DNA of 64,000 bases, taken from assembly GCA_002943765.1 (NCBI GenBank), contig PQWQ01000014.1:992001-1056000 (forward strand), read 5' to 3'. Made by a program: the position numbers and the translations under genes. Within the stretch, counting starts at the first letter, position 1; each line of letters starts with the position of its first letter. The notes below the pieces were generated by a model that saw nothing but the letters and a program-made list of their open reading frames with translations, was not told where the DNA came from and made no database searches. This stretch comes from Psoroptes ovis. Taxonomy: Eukaryota; Arthropoda; Arachnida; Sarcoptiformes; Psoroptidae. This document shows, piece by piece, positions 14,001-24,974 of this stretch.

Positions 14001-16519
14001 ATATTCGGATCCAATAAAATTTCAAAACAAACACAAGAAATTTTTTAAATATTGATACAAATTTCAAAATTTATTAATACACGAATACCGTACGAAAATA
14101 AATTAATAGATAAATGAATAAATAGATAAATGAATAAATAGATGAGCGAATGAATGATTGAACGATATCAACATTGAAAAAAAACTATCAACAAGGGAGT
14201 ATATTATTATTATGAATATTTACTGCCTCAAAGCAAACAAACTATAAATTTATTTTAAAAATGATAAAAAAATTAATGTAAAGGCTATAAATTTTTTTTT
14301 TTTTTTGCAAATATCAATATCAGTGAGAGGTGTATGTGTATTTTGGCCGCAATGATGATAATAATCATTGAATATATTGGTCATATAAAACAAGCCGTAA
14401 TAATAAATAGAAGAAATGCAGAGTTATAGACATTCAATAACAATGAATAACCAAACAACAAACAAACATTGAAAATTATGACAATTTCAAAACATGGTAC
14501 CCCATTGCATCGTACGACAATTCGTTCAATACGACATTGGTATTTGTATTATTTCATCATTATTTATTAATAATTAATCGAATCAATTCGATTCTGTTGT
14601 TGTTGATAGAATTTATAGACATATATTGACATCTAATATGTTGTATTGTATCATCATTATTAATTCATTCTAGGGTAATATCGATCGAAGAAAAAGGAAA
14701 ATTTAATTTAATTTAATTTAATTATCCAAAGAGATAATGAAAAATTTTTGAATCGAAATCAAATGTTGAAATATTGATACATTGAATAGAATGGAAAATG
14801 TTTCAGATAAAGGCTCCAATTTCCAAAAAAATTCCAAAAGCACAAAAAACAAAACATTTCAATGATAAAAAATTCATTTTGGTGACAAACAGAAAATCAA
14901 TGATCAACACAACCAATAACTAGTCGATAAGTCATACATAGTTTATAGTGTTTCAAATATATTTCAGATATTTTTCCCAGATATATCAGCATATACTAAT
15001 ACACACACACACACACAAACACACCCTGCTCATTAAACGATTTACGATAATCTAAATAATTACAGTGAAAATTTGATGCTGATTTTTTTTCGCGTTTATT
15101 TGTGTCGATTGACGATTGTCAATGATAATAGATTTTTCTTTTGTGTTTTTTCTGTTTTAGGGCATTATTTTTTTGGTTTATTTTTTTTTGGTCTAATTTT
15201 TGGCCAACAAAAAAAAAAAAATTAATCGAAAATTGAATTTGACTTAATTCGATTGTATTAGGTTGTCCAGAAAGTTCTGGCCGATATTCATCAACAACTT
15301 TATTGATTAAGCGGAATGAACTTTTCGGACAGCTTTGTATTATGCAACAGCAAAACACAAAAAAATACAAAAATAACAAAAACAAACATTGCAACAAAAT
15401 GTAAATGAAATTGAAATTGAAATTAATTTTTTTTTTTTTTTTTTTGGTTATTTTGCTGGTCATTATTTTTATTATTGACCAAAGCAAATACCATTTTACA
15501 ATAATGATTGCAATGATGACATTTTGTGAAGAAAATTAACATTTAAATAAATTTTCGTTGAAAATTTTCGGATAACCAATAAAAAATTAACGAGAAATAT
15601 AATATAATTTATGGGAATCTATTTGGGCTATTTGGTCGAACGAATAAAGTTTTCAAAAATCGATACGAACGAATCATTCATCGATTCAATTTAATTATTT
15701 CTGAATAAATAATAATGATAATCTTTAGCTATAAAGTATTAGGCTGTCCAAAAAGTTCATTCCGCTTAATCAATACATTTACCGCATGAAAATCGGCCAG
15801 AACTTTCCGGACAGCCTAAAGTATTAATATTAATCAATTATGCTTTCATTTTTTTTATATTTCATTTATTTTTCTTATTTTTTAGAGCAACTTTATTTGA
15901 TTTTTTCTCAATTTTCTCAACGAAATTGAACATTTTTATTATTTCCAAGAAATCAAAGTGTAAAATATCAAAATCATGGATCACATGGATGCACATCATC
16001 GATAACCATGAAAAATCAAAAAATCAAAAAGTTATAGACCCATACACACACCACCACCATGCAATTTAAATCGAAAAATATTACACATACCAAATGTATT
16101 TGTTTTTTATAAAAATCATAATTTGATTTTTTAATTCTTCGACTTCTGCTACTGCTACTATTACTATTGTTGATATTATTGATTTTTTGTTCAAATATAT
16201 TATTTTGATAATTATTTTGATGATGGATCGATTTTAAAGATGATGATGGCAATGGTGATGGTGATGATGATTTTAATGGTAATAATGTTGATAATGTGAT
16301 TAAATTATTTGATTGATTTTGGCGTTGTTGTTGCTGCTGATGCTGTTGTTGTTGATGCTGATGATGAAGATGATGATGATTATTTTTATTATTAATATTA
16401 TTACAATAAATACTTCGAGTATTTACAATGATAATGATAATGATGGTAAAAGCAATGTAGATTGAATTAATAAATGAAAAGGAAATGAAATTTAATTTAA
16501 AATTTAAAATTTTTTTCAT
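8095..16519 (-). CDS. Class B (secretin-family) G-protein-coupled receptor with giant loops
   Basis: Peptide-hormone receptor. Eight exons in coding order: 16519-16091, 12761-12553, 12437-11897, 11743-11652, 11535-10455, 9118-8526, 8415-8316 and 8199-8095, about 1049 aa with all phases matching. Exon 1 has a signal-like hydrophobic stretch and a His/Gln-rich tail; an upstream ATG at 16588 is possible. The hormone-binding domain starts near residue 320 (CPPTWDGWLCW, later REWSNYTMC). TM1 is in exon 4; exon 5 holds TM2-TM4 and starts TM5, including WMFNEAMYLHQLI and the ECL2 CW. TM6 reads AAILLLPLYGLHYLF; TM7 has DGLQGLMVAIIFCFANTEV. ECL2 carries about 185 residues (acidic, Asn, His) and ICL3 about 150; both are short in relatives. 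Subtype is undecided (calcitonin/DH31-, PDF- or PTH-receptor-like). Exon 1 assignment is inference from phase 0 and signal peptide. Confidence 0.85.
9119..10454 (-). other. Receptor intron between TM5 halves
   Basis: A 1.3-kb intron, large for this window, splitting TM5 of the class B receptor. It contains one copy of the 80-bp MITE at 10029-10106 and otherwise AT-rich sequence with CA and CAA/GTT short repeats. No exon-like frame is supported. Confidence 0.6.
10029..10106 (+). mobile_element. 80-bp MITE copy 1, subfamily A
   Basis: The ends are AGGCTGTCCGAAAAGTTC and the inverse of a matching CTTTTCGGACAACCT. The interior shows the subfamily A motif CCGCTTAATC and GAAAATCGGCC. It lies in the TM5 intron of the receptor gene. 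Confidence 0.8.
13189..13267 (-). mobile_element. 80-bp MITE copy 2, subfamily A
   Basis: The left end TTAGGTTGTCCGAAAAGTTC follows a TA. The right end is a diverged CTATTCGGACAACCG. The AAGCGGA motif near the right end shows it is inserted in the inverse orientation relative to copy 1. Confidence 0.8.
15258..15334 (-). mobile_element. 80-bp MITE copy 3, subfamily A
   Basis: The left end is TTAGGTTGTCCAGAAAGTTC after a TA. The right end GAACTTTTCGGACAGCTT has lost the last bases of the inverted repeat. The GATTAAGCGGAATGAAC motif indicates inverse orientation. Confidence 0.8.
15739..15819 (+). mobile_element. 80-bp MITE copy 4, subfamily A
   Basis: The ends TTAGGCTGTCC and GGACAGCCTAA are perfect inverse complements. 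The interior carries CATTCCGCTTAATCAAT and GCATGAAAATCGGCCAG. The same octamer AAAGTATT abuts AGGCT on the left and follows AGCCT on the right, unlike the simple TA seen at other copies; this may be chance. Confidence 0.8.
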
Positions 16520-18075
16520 TTTAACACTTTTTAAAAGATTTAATATTTTTTTTTGGTTGATTGAAAAAAAAATAATAATTGAAAACAAAATTTGTAATTG
16601 AAAACCGGAACAATAGACTTAGAACATATTTTGGGGTAGATTTTTTGTTGTTCTGAGTAGAAAATTGATGAAAAATCTTAACAAATTTCGCTCAAAAAGT
16701 ACAAAGTCTTAAGAAATTTTGTTCAAGTTTTTCAGAAAACACCAAGAAATTGATGGAAAAAACCAACCGAAATATTTAAAAGTTTCAATTCTCAATTTTC
16801 AATTTTTTAAATTTCAATTTTCAATTTTTCAATTTTCATTTGTTTGATTTGATTTCTTTGATTTCTTGATTTTTCTCTGATTCTTGATTTATCAAAAATT
16901 ATTATTTTTTTCATTGGAAACACAAACACACACACATCAAATGAATCAAATGGTTTCAAATTGACTTATGTTTCAATGTTTCGAATTGACTTCAAATGTT
17001 TCAATGTTTCGATTCGACTTCAAATGTTTCAAATTTTTATACGAAAAAAATTGATTTCAAAAATTCTTTGAATCGTAAATGAATCGTTTGTTTGAAAATG
17101 GAAAAAATTGATTTTGAAGAAAAATTACTCGGGTAAAATTATTCGGGTAAAATTATTCGGGTAAAATTTTGAAAAAATGAAACACACATATTTCAACAAA
17201 ATGAAATGAAAATTATTATAAGAAATTATTTGAAGAAATTATTATAAGAAGAATTATAACCCTAGAGTGAAGAGAAAAGAAAAGGGAAAAAATTTAAAAC
17301 AATAATTCTTGTCGGCTGAAAAAAATAGGGAAAAAATTGAAATAATGAATGAATGAATTGAAATAAAATAAATGAAATAATGAATATCATGGGAGAAGCA
17401 ACATCATCGACAAGCACTGAAAAGCATTGAAAACACATTGGCTTCTGTTGAAGAAAAAAAATGAGAAAAAATTGATGAAATCAATACTAATAGTGTACCA
17501 TTACTACTGCTGCACTGTGTTAAATAATTCACATTTGAATTTCATAAGAATTTGATTTGAAAAAATATTAGAATTTATTCACATACATATTCTTATATTC
17601 AACATTGAATATTCTTAAACAAAGCGATTTCTTAAGTCGACGACAAGTCGAAGGAAAAATCAATGTTTGAATTTCGATTTTCGTTGCTTTGCTTTGCTTT
17701 TGATTCATTTACAAATAAACAATTTCTTTGAAATAATAAAATAACGATGTTCTTACAACGGCGATATGCGATGATTTTCGCTTGCTTTTTGCTGTCAGAA
17801 TGATTTCATGTTGCCCATATTGAACAGAATACAGAATTTCAATTTTCAAGAATTTCATTGATTCATGTGAATGAATGAATGAAATGAATGAAGCGAAAAG
17901 ATCAACCGTTTAAAACTGTGTGTGTTTGAAAAATGAATGAATGGAATAAGCAGAAAATGAAAGCCTACAAACCTACTAATAAATATGTACTATGCTTGAT
18001 CATAAATGTTTAATGTTCAAACTAAAAAAAAGTGAAGTAAAGTATAATCATGCTCTGTATGTGTATCTGAATGTA

Positions 18076-18157
18076 TTAGGTTGTCCGAAAAGTTCATTTC
18101 GCTTAATCAACTGGATTTGCCGCATGAAAATCGGCCAGAACTTTCGGGCCGACCTAA
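18076..18157 (+). mobile_element. 80-bp MITE copy 5, subfamily A
   Basis: TTAGGTTGTCCGAAAAGTTC at the left and a diverged CTTTCGGGCCGACCTAA at the right. TA directly flanks both ends, a clean target-site duplication. The interior matches copies 1 and 4. Confidence 0.85.
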
Positions 18158-19242
18158 TATTATTTTTGTCTGTTTTTCTATTCATTACAAGTGAATGAAA
18201 ATGAAAGTATTCCACGACCACGAATATTCTTTTTGGATTTTTTTTATTTTCTTTTTGTTCGTGTAAAATGAAGAGAATCAAATAAAATGAATTTTACTCA
18301 GGAGATAAATCGAAAGAATAAACAAAATCTTATTCGAAAATTTGTTGGATTTATTTCATTTTAAATATCTTCTTTTCAAACCTATAGTCCTTAGCTTTTG
18401 TTTGATGAAAATGTTATTATTCATTGAAAAATAATACATGGGGATACAAATTGTCAAAAATTTTTTTAATTATCAATTAATATGAAGAGAATAATAATAA
18501 TAATGAATACAATTGCTTTTCACTGGTTTATTATTATTATTATTCCAGGAATAAAACGAATCAAGGAAAAAAACACATGGAATTATATAAAATAAAAATT
18601 TTTATTTGAAATTTTTGAATTTTGTTATTATTATGGTTGTTGTTGTTGTTGCATTATATGATGATGATGATCATAATTCTAATCTTTATTCGATCATTTT
18701 CATTTTGATTATTTCGGGTTGATTGTTGTCATAAATTTTCATTGAATTTAGATTGAGCTTCAAGAATTTCAAATGAAAATGATAATAAAAATGATATAGA
18801 AATAAACAGAGTTAAAAGTAAATATCTTGTCCAGTATTTTTGGAGAAATAAAAATAAAATAAAAATGCAAATTACTTTGATTTTGGGAAAGTTTCTATTT
18901 GAAATAGAGAAAGTAATAAGGAATAAGGAATTAATTAATCTTATTCATTTGATTTTCTTTTACAATTCTTTGACCAAAATAAACTAAGAAAGGCAAGAAT
19001 TAAGGAGAAAAATAAGAGAAAAAAATTTAATTTGGTTTTTTTTTTGCACTGAATTTGTAATGTCTATGATCTCTCTATGTAATATTATCATATTAAGTAT
19101 ATTATACATGATCAAAGTCAAAAGAAAATTAATCCTGAAATTTGATAGTTGAATAATTTGATGTAATTTTTGTTTCGTTTCTTATATGGTTGTGTTATGG
19201 GCAAAAAAAAATTATTGATGATTATAATTATCTTCTTTTTAT

Positions 19243-19322
19243 TAAAGTTGTCCGATAAATTCTTGCCGATTTTACTGGGATTTCCTATGATACAATCGTC
19301 AGAAACTTTTCGGACAACACTG
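19243..19322. mobile_element. 80-bp MITE copy 6, subfamily B, degraded
   Basis: The left end AAGTTGTCCGATAAATTC leads into TTGCCGATTTT, and the right end has AACTTTTCGGACAACA. The interior follows the subfamily B pattern (TTCCTATGATACAATCG) seen also at 25476 and 37858. The outermost bases are eroded. Confidence 0.7.
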
Positions 19323-20151
19323 TATATTGATTTTTCTAAATAGAAAACATCAATCATCAAGTTCAAAGTTGTAATCTTCTTGTTTTTTTGTTCTTTGCTT
19401 CGGAATATTGAATATATTTGTTGAATGAAATGAGTTTTTGTTCAATTATTGATTACTATTGTTGTTTAGACATTGTTTAGACAATATTCAATACTCAATA
19501 TACCAATATTGAATATTGACCAAAATTCAATAATAATGAAAAAGGAGAGAAATTATTAATGAAATGCCATATAAATGTTTAATATAAATTCTATGATTTC
19601 ATCATTCATGATCATTATCAAATATTGCCTAGATTTTATTTAATTTTTTCAATGAAAACAAACAAATATATTCTGTGTGTATTCAAGCCTTTATTTCTCT
19701 CAATAATTTAACAATGATATTTACAATGCAAGGTAAAATAATAATAAAATAAAATAATACAAGCTTTTTTTGTTGCTATGGAAAAAATGATTTTTTGAAT
19801 TCTGATTTTTGATTTTAATAATTTTTCATCTTGAATTTCAACCTAAAAGATAAATTGATACAAAAAAATTTGATAAATTATTAATCAAATATGATTAAAA
19901 CAAATAAACAAAAGTGATTCATTTTGGCCTGTCATTTTTGATTCAATTCATTTTTTTTTTGTCAATTATGTCAATGAGATCAACGTGCATAGAAAAAATT
20001 TGCTTGATTTTTTCTCGAAACAAAAGTAAATGGTTCGCGTGCAACACATTATCAAGAAATCACACTTACACACATTATATGACATAATCTTATCGATTTA
20101 ATTCAATCAAAATAAATGAGATAATATGAGAAATTGTGAAATTCAAAAAAA

Positions 20152-20231
20152 AAAGCTGTCCGAAAAGTTCTGGCTGATTTTTATGAGCAACTCTATTGAT
20201 TAAGCAAAATGAACTTTTCGAACAACTTAAT
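20152..20231 (-). mobile_element. 80-bp MITE copy 7, subfamily A, degraded
   Basis: AAGCTGTCCGAAAAGTTCTGG at the left and GAACTTTTCGAACAACTTAA at the right. The GATTAAGCAAAATGAAC motif indicates inverse orientation. Ends are partly eroded. It lies just downstream of the DET1 stop. Confidence 0.75.
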
Positions 20232-20488
20232 AAAAACAACAAAAAATAAACAAATAATAATAATGGACTGAAAATTGATTATTCATTGCCATCAAAAAGG
20301 CAAAATAAACAAATTAATTCATTTTTCATTTATTTTCTTTCACTGATCAAGATTAAAGCCTCCTACAAAATATTTTTTTTCGGCTCTAAAATTCATTAAA
20401 TACGCCATTTGACTCTGTATAAAATTTTGTCATTTATTCATTTGAATATTTATCACAAATTTTTTGAAAAATTTCAATTTTTAAAAAA

Positions 20489-22414
20489 TTACAAAGGATT
20501 AAAATGACGAATATGAAAATGTAATAAATATTGTGAATTGTAACGTTGAACACTGATTATAAACGGATCGGTTGGATGAAAAATGAATGCAATCAATCGA
20601 CGATTATTTGGATGTTGATGATTGTGTGGATAATAGCTGTAATGTGAAGGATTTGTATTCACATTATTAATATTGATATTATTATTAGTATTGTTGTTGT
20701 TGTTGATATTATTATTAATTTGGTTTATGTTAAAATTAAAATTTAATTGATTAATTGTTGGTGGAAAACGTTGTTGTTGTTGCTGTTGTAAAAATGCTTG
20801 TCCAGTATGCATACGAAATGATATTCTACCAGTATGTCGATTGAAAAAACGTATCGGTATATCACTGGTATTTTTTGGCTTTTCATACGATCCAATCAAT
20901 TTTTCATCATATGAAAATAATGATAAATCTAAATATGGTGATGGTGTCAGTAATTGTGCATGATGAGGCAATAATGATAATATACAACGTGTCGTTTCAA
21001 AATGGTCACCATTACGGCTATCATGAATTAATTTTTTAAATTCTTTATATGTTCGATTGGCATATTGATTGTCGGACAGTGAACATGGATAATATCCATA
21101 TGGATGACGAAAATAATTACAAAAATTTTCATATGCATATAATAATTTTTCTGAATGTTGTGGATATATGTTCACTATGTTCGTTGTTTTCCAATTATAA
21201 ACAACAAATAAATTCCATAATTTTGTTTGATTATAGAGATCATATTTATTAATAATATATTGATTATATGCTAATAAATTATATTCTTGTTCATATTTGA
21301 TTAACAAATGTTCACGATCTAATAATTGCATTTTGACCATACGTAAATTAATTAAATAATCAAAATTATGATAATATTGAAATAATGATTTAGTAGAATT
21401 TTCAATTGAACAACGACTCTTAGCTTGTTTGAATAGAAATGTAATTATACGATGTTTTAATGAATTAAATGGAATTTCACGAAATGCTGCCACTGGACGA
21501 TGACTAACCGGAATTGATTTTCTCTGTAAACGATACACTGATTGCATTAATGAATTTTCATATAATAAACGATCTTCTTCCGAACAAAAACGTCCAATTC
21601 TTCTGTTGAATATAAATTTTCCATCGGGTAATATGTAATATAAATAAATTATTTGATGTTGGAGTGATAATATCGCAAAAACATTCTCATACAAATATAA
21701 ACCATGATTATTAGCAATTTGTATTCGATCAGTGTTGAATTCAATTGAATCGACCACACGACCGCCTTCAATATCGATAGAATAGAATTTATAATCTTCA
21801 AACATGGAGCGATAAGTGATCGGTATCGATTCATTCGTTTGATAACGATCATGAAAAGATGTTGTCGCTTCGCTGGTTGGTGACATAGATGCAACAATCA
21901 AAAATCGATTATTATCAGTAAATAAACTACATTCACGACTTAATTGTCCACCATCTGTGGTCACGGCTATCGTGTGATGGCGCTTAAAAAAACAATCAAA
22001 TATTTGACGACGTATTTCGGAATTCGATTCATCATGACTTAGATATTCATTATTAGCACTCGATATTTGACTTAGTAATTGAGAGGCGGCATCAGCACCT
22101 TGATATTTATAAAATTTGACACATGTTATATCGGAGCTAAATGCCATCAAGTATTTTCCATCATATGTAAATTTTCGCAAAAAACAATTTGGATGTTCAG
22201 CACGTTCAATGGAAAAATTAGGCACTAAATTTTGATGAAATTTATTATTGAATACAAATGGATGAAAACGAGGTGTTTGATTGTATTGACGATCAAATAA
22301 TCGTTGTAGCACATTAAATCTTGGTCGTTTTTGTCGACGAAATTCGGATGATAAAAATGTTTTTGATTGATCATTTGTAACATTTTCATGATTTCTATTC
22401 ATTTTTCTCATCAT
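20489..22414 (-). CDS. DET1: DET1 homologue
   Basis: DET1 acts with DDB1 and COP1/CUL4 in ubiquitin ligase complexes in the nucleus. This is a single uninterrupted 641-aa frame (vertebrate DET1 is about 550 aa). Conserved blocks are the N-terminal NVLQRLFDRQ, the APC-like beta-propeller segment with HPNCFLRKFTYDGKYLMAFS and CSLFTDNNRFLIVAS, the MFEDYKFYSIDIEGG stretch, and the terminal FHPTDPFIISVQRYN block. The extra length comes mainly from an Asn/Gln-rich insert before the last block. The start is at the first of three ATGs in the first five codons. The SLC18B1-type gene lies 248 bp upstream on the same strand. It is intron-free in contrast to most neighbours. Confidence 0.92.
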   Translation of the reverse strand: MMRKMNRNHENVTNDQSKTFLSSEFRRQKRPRFNVLQRLFDRQYNQTPRFHPFVFNNKFHQNLVPNFSIERAEHPNCFLRKFTYDGKYLMAFSSDITCVKFYKYQGADAASQLLSQISSANNEYLSHDESNSEIRRQIFDCFFKRHHTIAVTTDGGQLSRECSLFTDNNRFLIVASMSPTSEATTSFHDRYQTNESIPITYRSMFEDYKFYSIDIEGGRVVDSIEFNTDRIQIANNHGLYLYENVFAILSLQHQIIYLYYILPDGKFIFNRRIGRFCSEEDRLLYENSLMQSVYRLQRKSIPVSHRPVAAFREIPFNSLKHRIITFLFKQAKSRCSIENSTKSLFQYYHNFDYLINLRMVKMQLLDREHLLIKYEQEYNLLAYNQYIINKYDLYNQTKLWNLFVVYNWKTTNIVNIYPQHSEKLLYAYENFCNYFRHPYGYYPCSLSDNQYANRTYKEFKKLIHDSRNGDHFETTRCILSLLPHHAQLLTPSPYLDLSLFSYDEKLIGSYEKPKNTSDIPIRFFNRHTGRISFRMHTGQAFLQQQQQQRFPPTINQLNFNFNINQINNNINNNNNTNNNININNVNTNPSHYSYYPHNHQHPNNRRLIAFIFHPTDPFIISVQRYNSQYLLHFHIRHFNPL

Positions 22415-22662
22415 AATTCATCGTTCATTTTTTTGAATAAAATAAAATTAAAATTAAGATCTTTATTATTGGCTTAAAATAAATTTAAAAATTGATCAAT
22501 TTACAAATAATAAAATGAAACAGTATCATTATTTTCATACATGAAAATAACATAAACACACACACATTTATGCAACAACAATTGAGGCTGATTCAAATAA
22601 AAGAGTATGTAAACCTTCGATGTTAACCTTTAAATTAATTTAAATTTTTTTTTCGCTGGGAA

Positions 22663-24974
22663 TCAAGCAAGTAATGGTATCGTTTCGCTACTATGATAAT
22701 GTTTTCCAATATTATTTAAATTATTATTATTTTCATTCGTTCGTAAATATTTTGAATTATGATTTTGTAATTGTTTACTTTGAGTATGACGATTACTGAT
22801 AGTTCCATTGCGCACAGGTTTATGTTTATTTGAAGTTTTCAATCTTCGATTATGAGGATGATTGTTGCCAGTGTTGTCCGTCTTGATGGCTGGCTCATGA
22901 TGATAGAAGCAAGTGATGCCACAAACAAATGCCTATTTCGTACAAAAATAAAATAAATTAATCAAAAATTTAAATTTTAAATTTCAAATTTACCATCAGA
23001 ATTGATATGATACCCATGATTGAAGATGATTGATGGAATCCGAAATTTTCTGTTAAAAAACCTCCAAACATTGGCCCAAGAATTTCACCTAAAGAACAAA
23101 ATGCTGTCCAAAAACCTGACACTAGACTATATGTCGTTACATCATCTGGAAATCCATGTTTTCTATGAGAATTGAAAAAATCAGTCAATAGGTCATTAGG
23201 TCAATAGATCAAAATAAAAAATTACATTGCCAAATTATTCAATGTTTCAAATGTCGGTATGAATGCGACTGAATAAGATACACCGATCAACGCCATTACA
23301 ATAGCTGTTTGTGTGAAACTTGTTTCAATCGGTAATATTTTAGATGGACCAAGAAATATAAATTCCAATCCTAATAATAGTAAACCGATGGCCATTATTT
23401 TAAATTTATTCGGTAACCTTTGTGATATCCAACCAATAAAAGGAGAACTTAATGTATATGTCGCTGATAAAATCAGAAATATTAAACTGACTAAATTTGT
23501 TCCTAAACCAATACTGCGTAAATGTGGTTCAACTGTAGGATCAAGAAAACTAAGTAATTGTGCAACAACAATTATGACTAAACTATTTATCACAACTTCT
23601 ACAATTGATAATAAACGAAAATATGCAGTCATTGGTGATTTTAAACGTTCACAATCTATGGAAAAAAATTAATAATAAATTAATTAATAAGAAATTAATG
23701 AAAATTAATTATATTTACTCGTAGTATCACGTATAACGACTAAACATAAAGGTATATTGATCAACATGATTGCTCCTAATACATAAAATGGCAAACCATA
23801 TCCACCAATGTTGTAGAGAAAACCACCGATAGCTGGTCCAAGACTCAGTCCTAAACCAACTGATGTTTCGACTATACTCTGGAAAAAAACCAAAAATTAT
23901 AATCAATATTACGATAATCATTTTTCAAAAAACATACGAACGCAGTGCCAATATTGTCTGGAAATTCTTCCATTAAGATTGTATATGTGGCAGTGGAAAA
24001 AGCTGTGCCACCAACAGCTTCAAATGTTCGTACGATAAAGCAAAATGCAGTGAATGTATCGATGTCATTGATTCGATCTAATAAACCGAATAAAATATTT
24101 GATACACCGGCTATGAAAATGCCCATGATTAATGTTAATTTGGTACCAATTACCGGTATCATTAAACTAATAACAGGACTACAAATCATAAATACAAATG
24201 CATAAACACTAAAAACAAGACCATTGATCGATTCACGCATTCCTTTTTTTGCCGATTCTGTGGGGAAAAATGGTGCAATAATTGCCATGGCTAACATTGA
24301 TGTAAAACTAATGAATGCTAAACAAATCAGTACTAAATGTTGTGTTTTATGCGGTGTGGAAAATATGATTTTATTCCCGATCGGTACACCTATTCGCCGT
24401 TGAAATGTCATTGGCTGTTGACATATTAACATTTTATTTTTCATCCGTGGTATCGTATCATATGACATTGATCGTCTCAGTGTTTTACGACGATTTACCA
24501 ATATTTTTGTTGGTGTCGGTTTAACGATTTTCGACGCCATGCTACCAGTTGGTTTAACGATTTTTGCTGTCCGTCTTATTGTTGTTGATGATTGTGGTTT
24601 ATTCATTTTATTATTATTACTATCTTTATTCATATTGGTAAATAATTTACGTTGATTGCTATCATAATTTTCGATTTGTATCTGGGTATAATTATTGTCA
24701 TTTTGACTATTTGAAACAATATTTTCATTAAAAGAATTATTAAAATCATATGATAATTCCATAGATTTTGCTAAATGTCTTGTTGCAGTCGATTTTTGTT
24801 GCTTTTGTTGTTGTTGTTTTGTTTTTTGTTGTTGATGAATCACATCATCTTCATCATCCTATAACATTATCATCATCATCGATTGTCAAGGACAACAAGT
24901 GCAAATAATAATAATAATAAAAACATTAATGAATTTTCAATGAATTTATAAATCAAAACTGAAAAACATACCAT
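22663..24974 (-). CDS. SLC18B1: MFS transporter, SLC18B1 (vesicular polyamine transporter) type
   Basis: SLC18B1 is a 12-TM major facilitator protein reported to load polyamines into vesicles. Exons in coding order: 24974-24972 (ATG only), 24858-23938, 23878-23719, 23655-23226, 23162-22994 and 22932-22663, about 650 aa with all phases closing. The core has TMs with MAIIAPFFPTESAKKGM, GIFIAGVSNILFGLLDRI, CFIVRTFEAVGGTAFSTA, and LGLGLSLGPAIGGFLYNIGG, which aligns by eye with SLC18B1. A Gln/Lys-rich extension of about 170 residues precedes TM1, and a His/Asn-rich tail of about 75 residues follows the last TM. The ATG-only first exon is inferred from an ATG directly before a GTATGT donor and an acceptor in phase 0; the N terminus is the least certain part. 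Confidence 0.87.

Larger units (their letters stand above)
12762..16090 (-). other. Long first intron of the class B receptor, MITE-rich
   Basis: 3.3 kb between the signal-peptide exon and the first ectodomain exon. Three MITE copies sit inside. The rest is AT-rich, with an AT dinucleotide run near 13130-13144, a CA run near 15002-15016 and homopolymer tracts. Frames at 13219-13506 and 15119-15487 are MITE-derived or low complexity and are not called as genes. Confidence 0.6.
16520..20488. other. Gene-poor region with MITEs and short tandem repeats
   Basis: About 4 kb between the receptor start and the DET1 stop, both on the minus strand. It includes a roughly 30-bp degenerate tandem of TTTCAATGTTTCGA-type units near 16960-17035, three copies of a 15-bp GGGTAAAATTATTC unit near 17130-17166, and three MITE copies. 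The right end is the DET1 3' flank; the left end should hold the receptor promoter. No gene is supported. Confidence 0.55.

Noticed and set aside
15119..15487. 122-codon minus-strand frame
   Set aside because: It runs through MITE copy 3 and poly-A/T tracts and lies inside the receptor intron.
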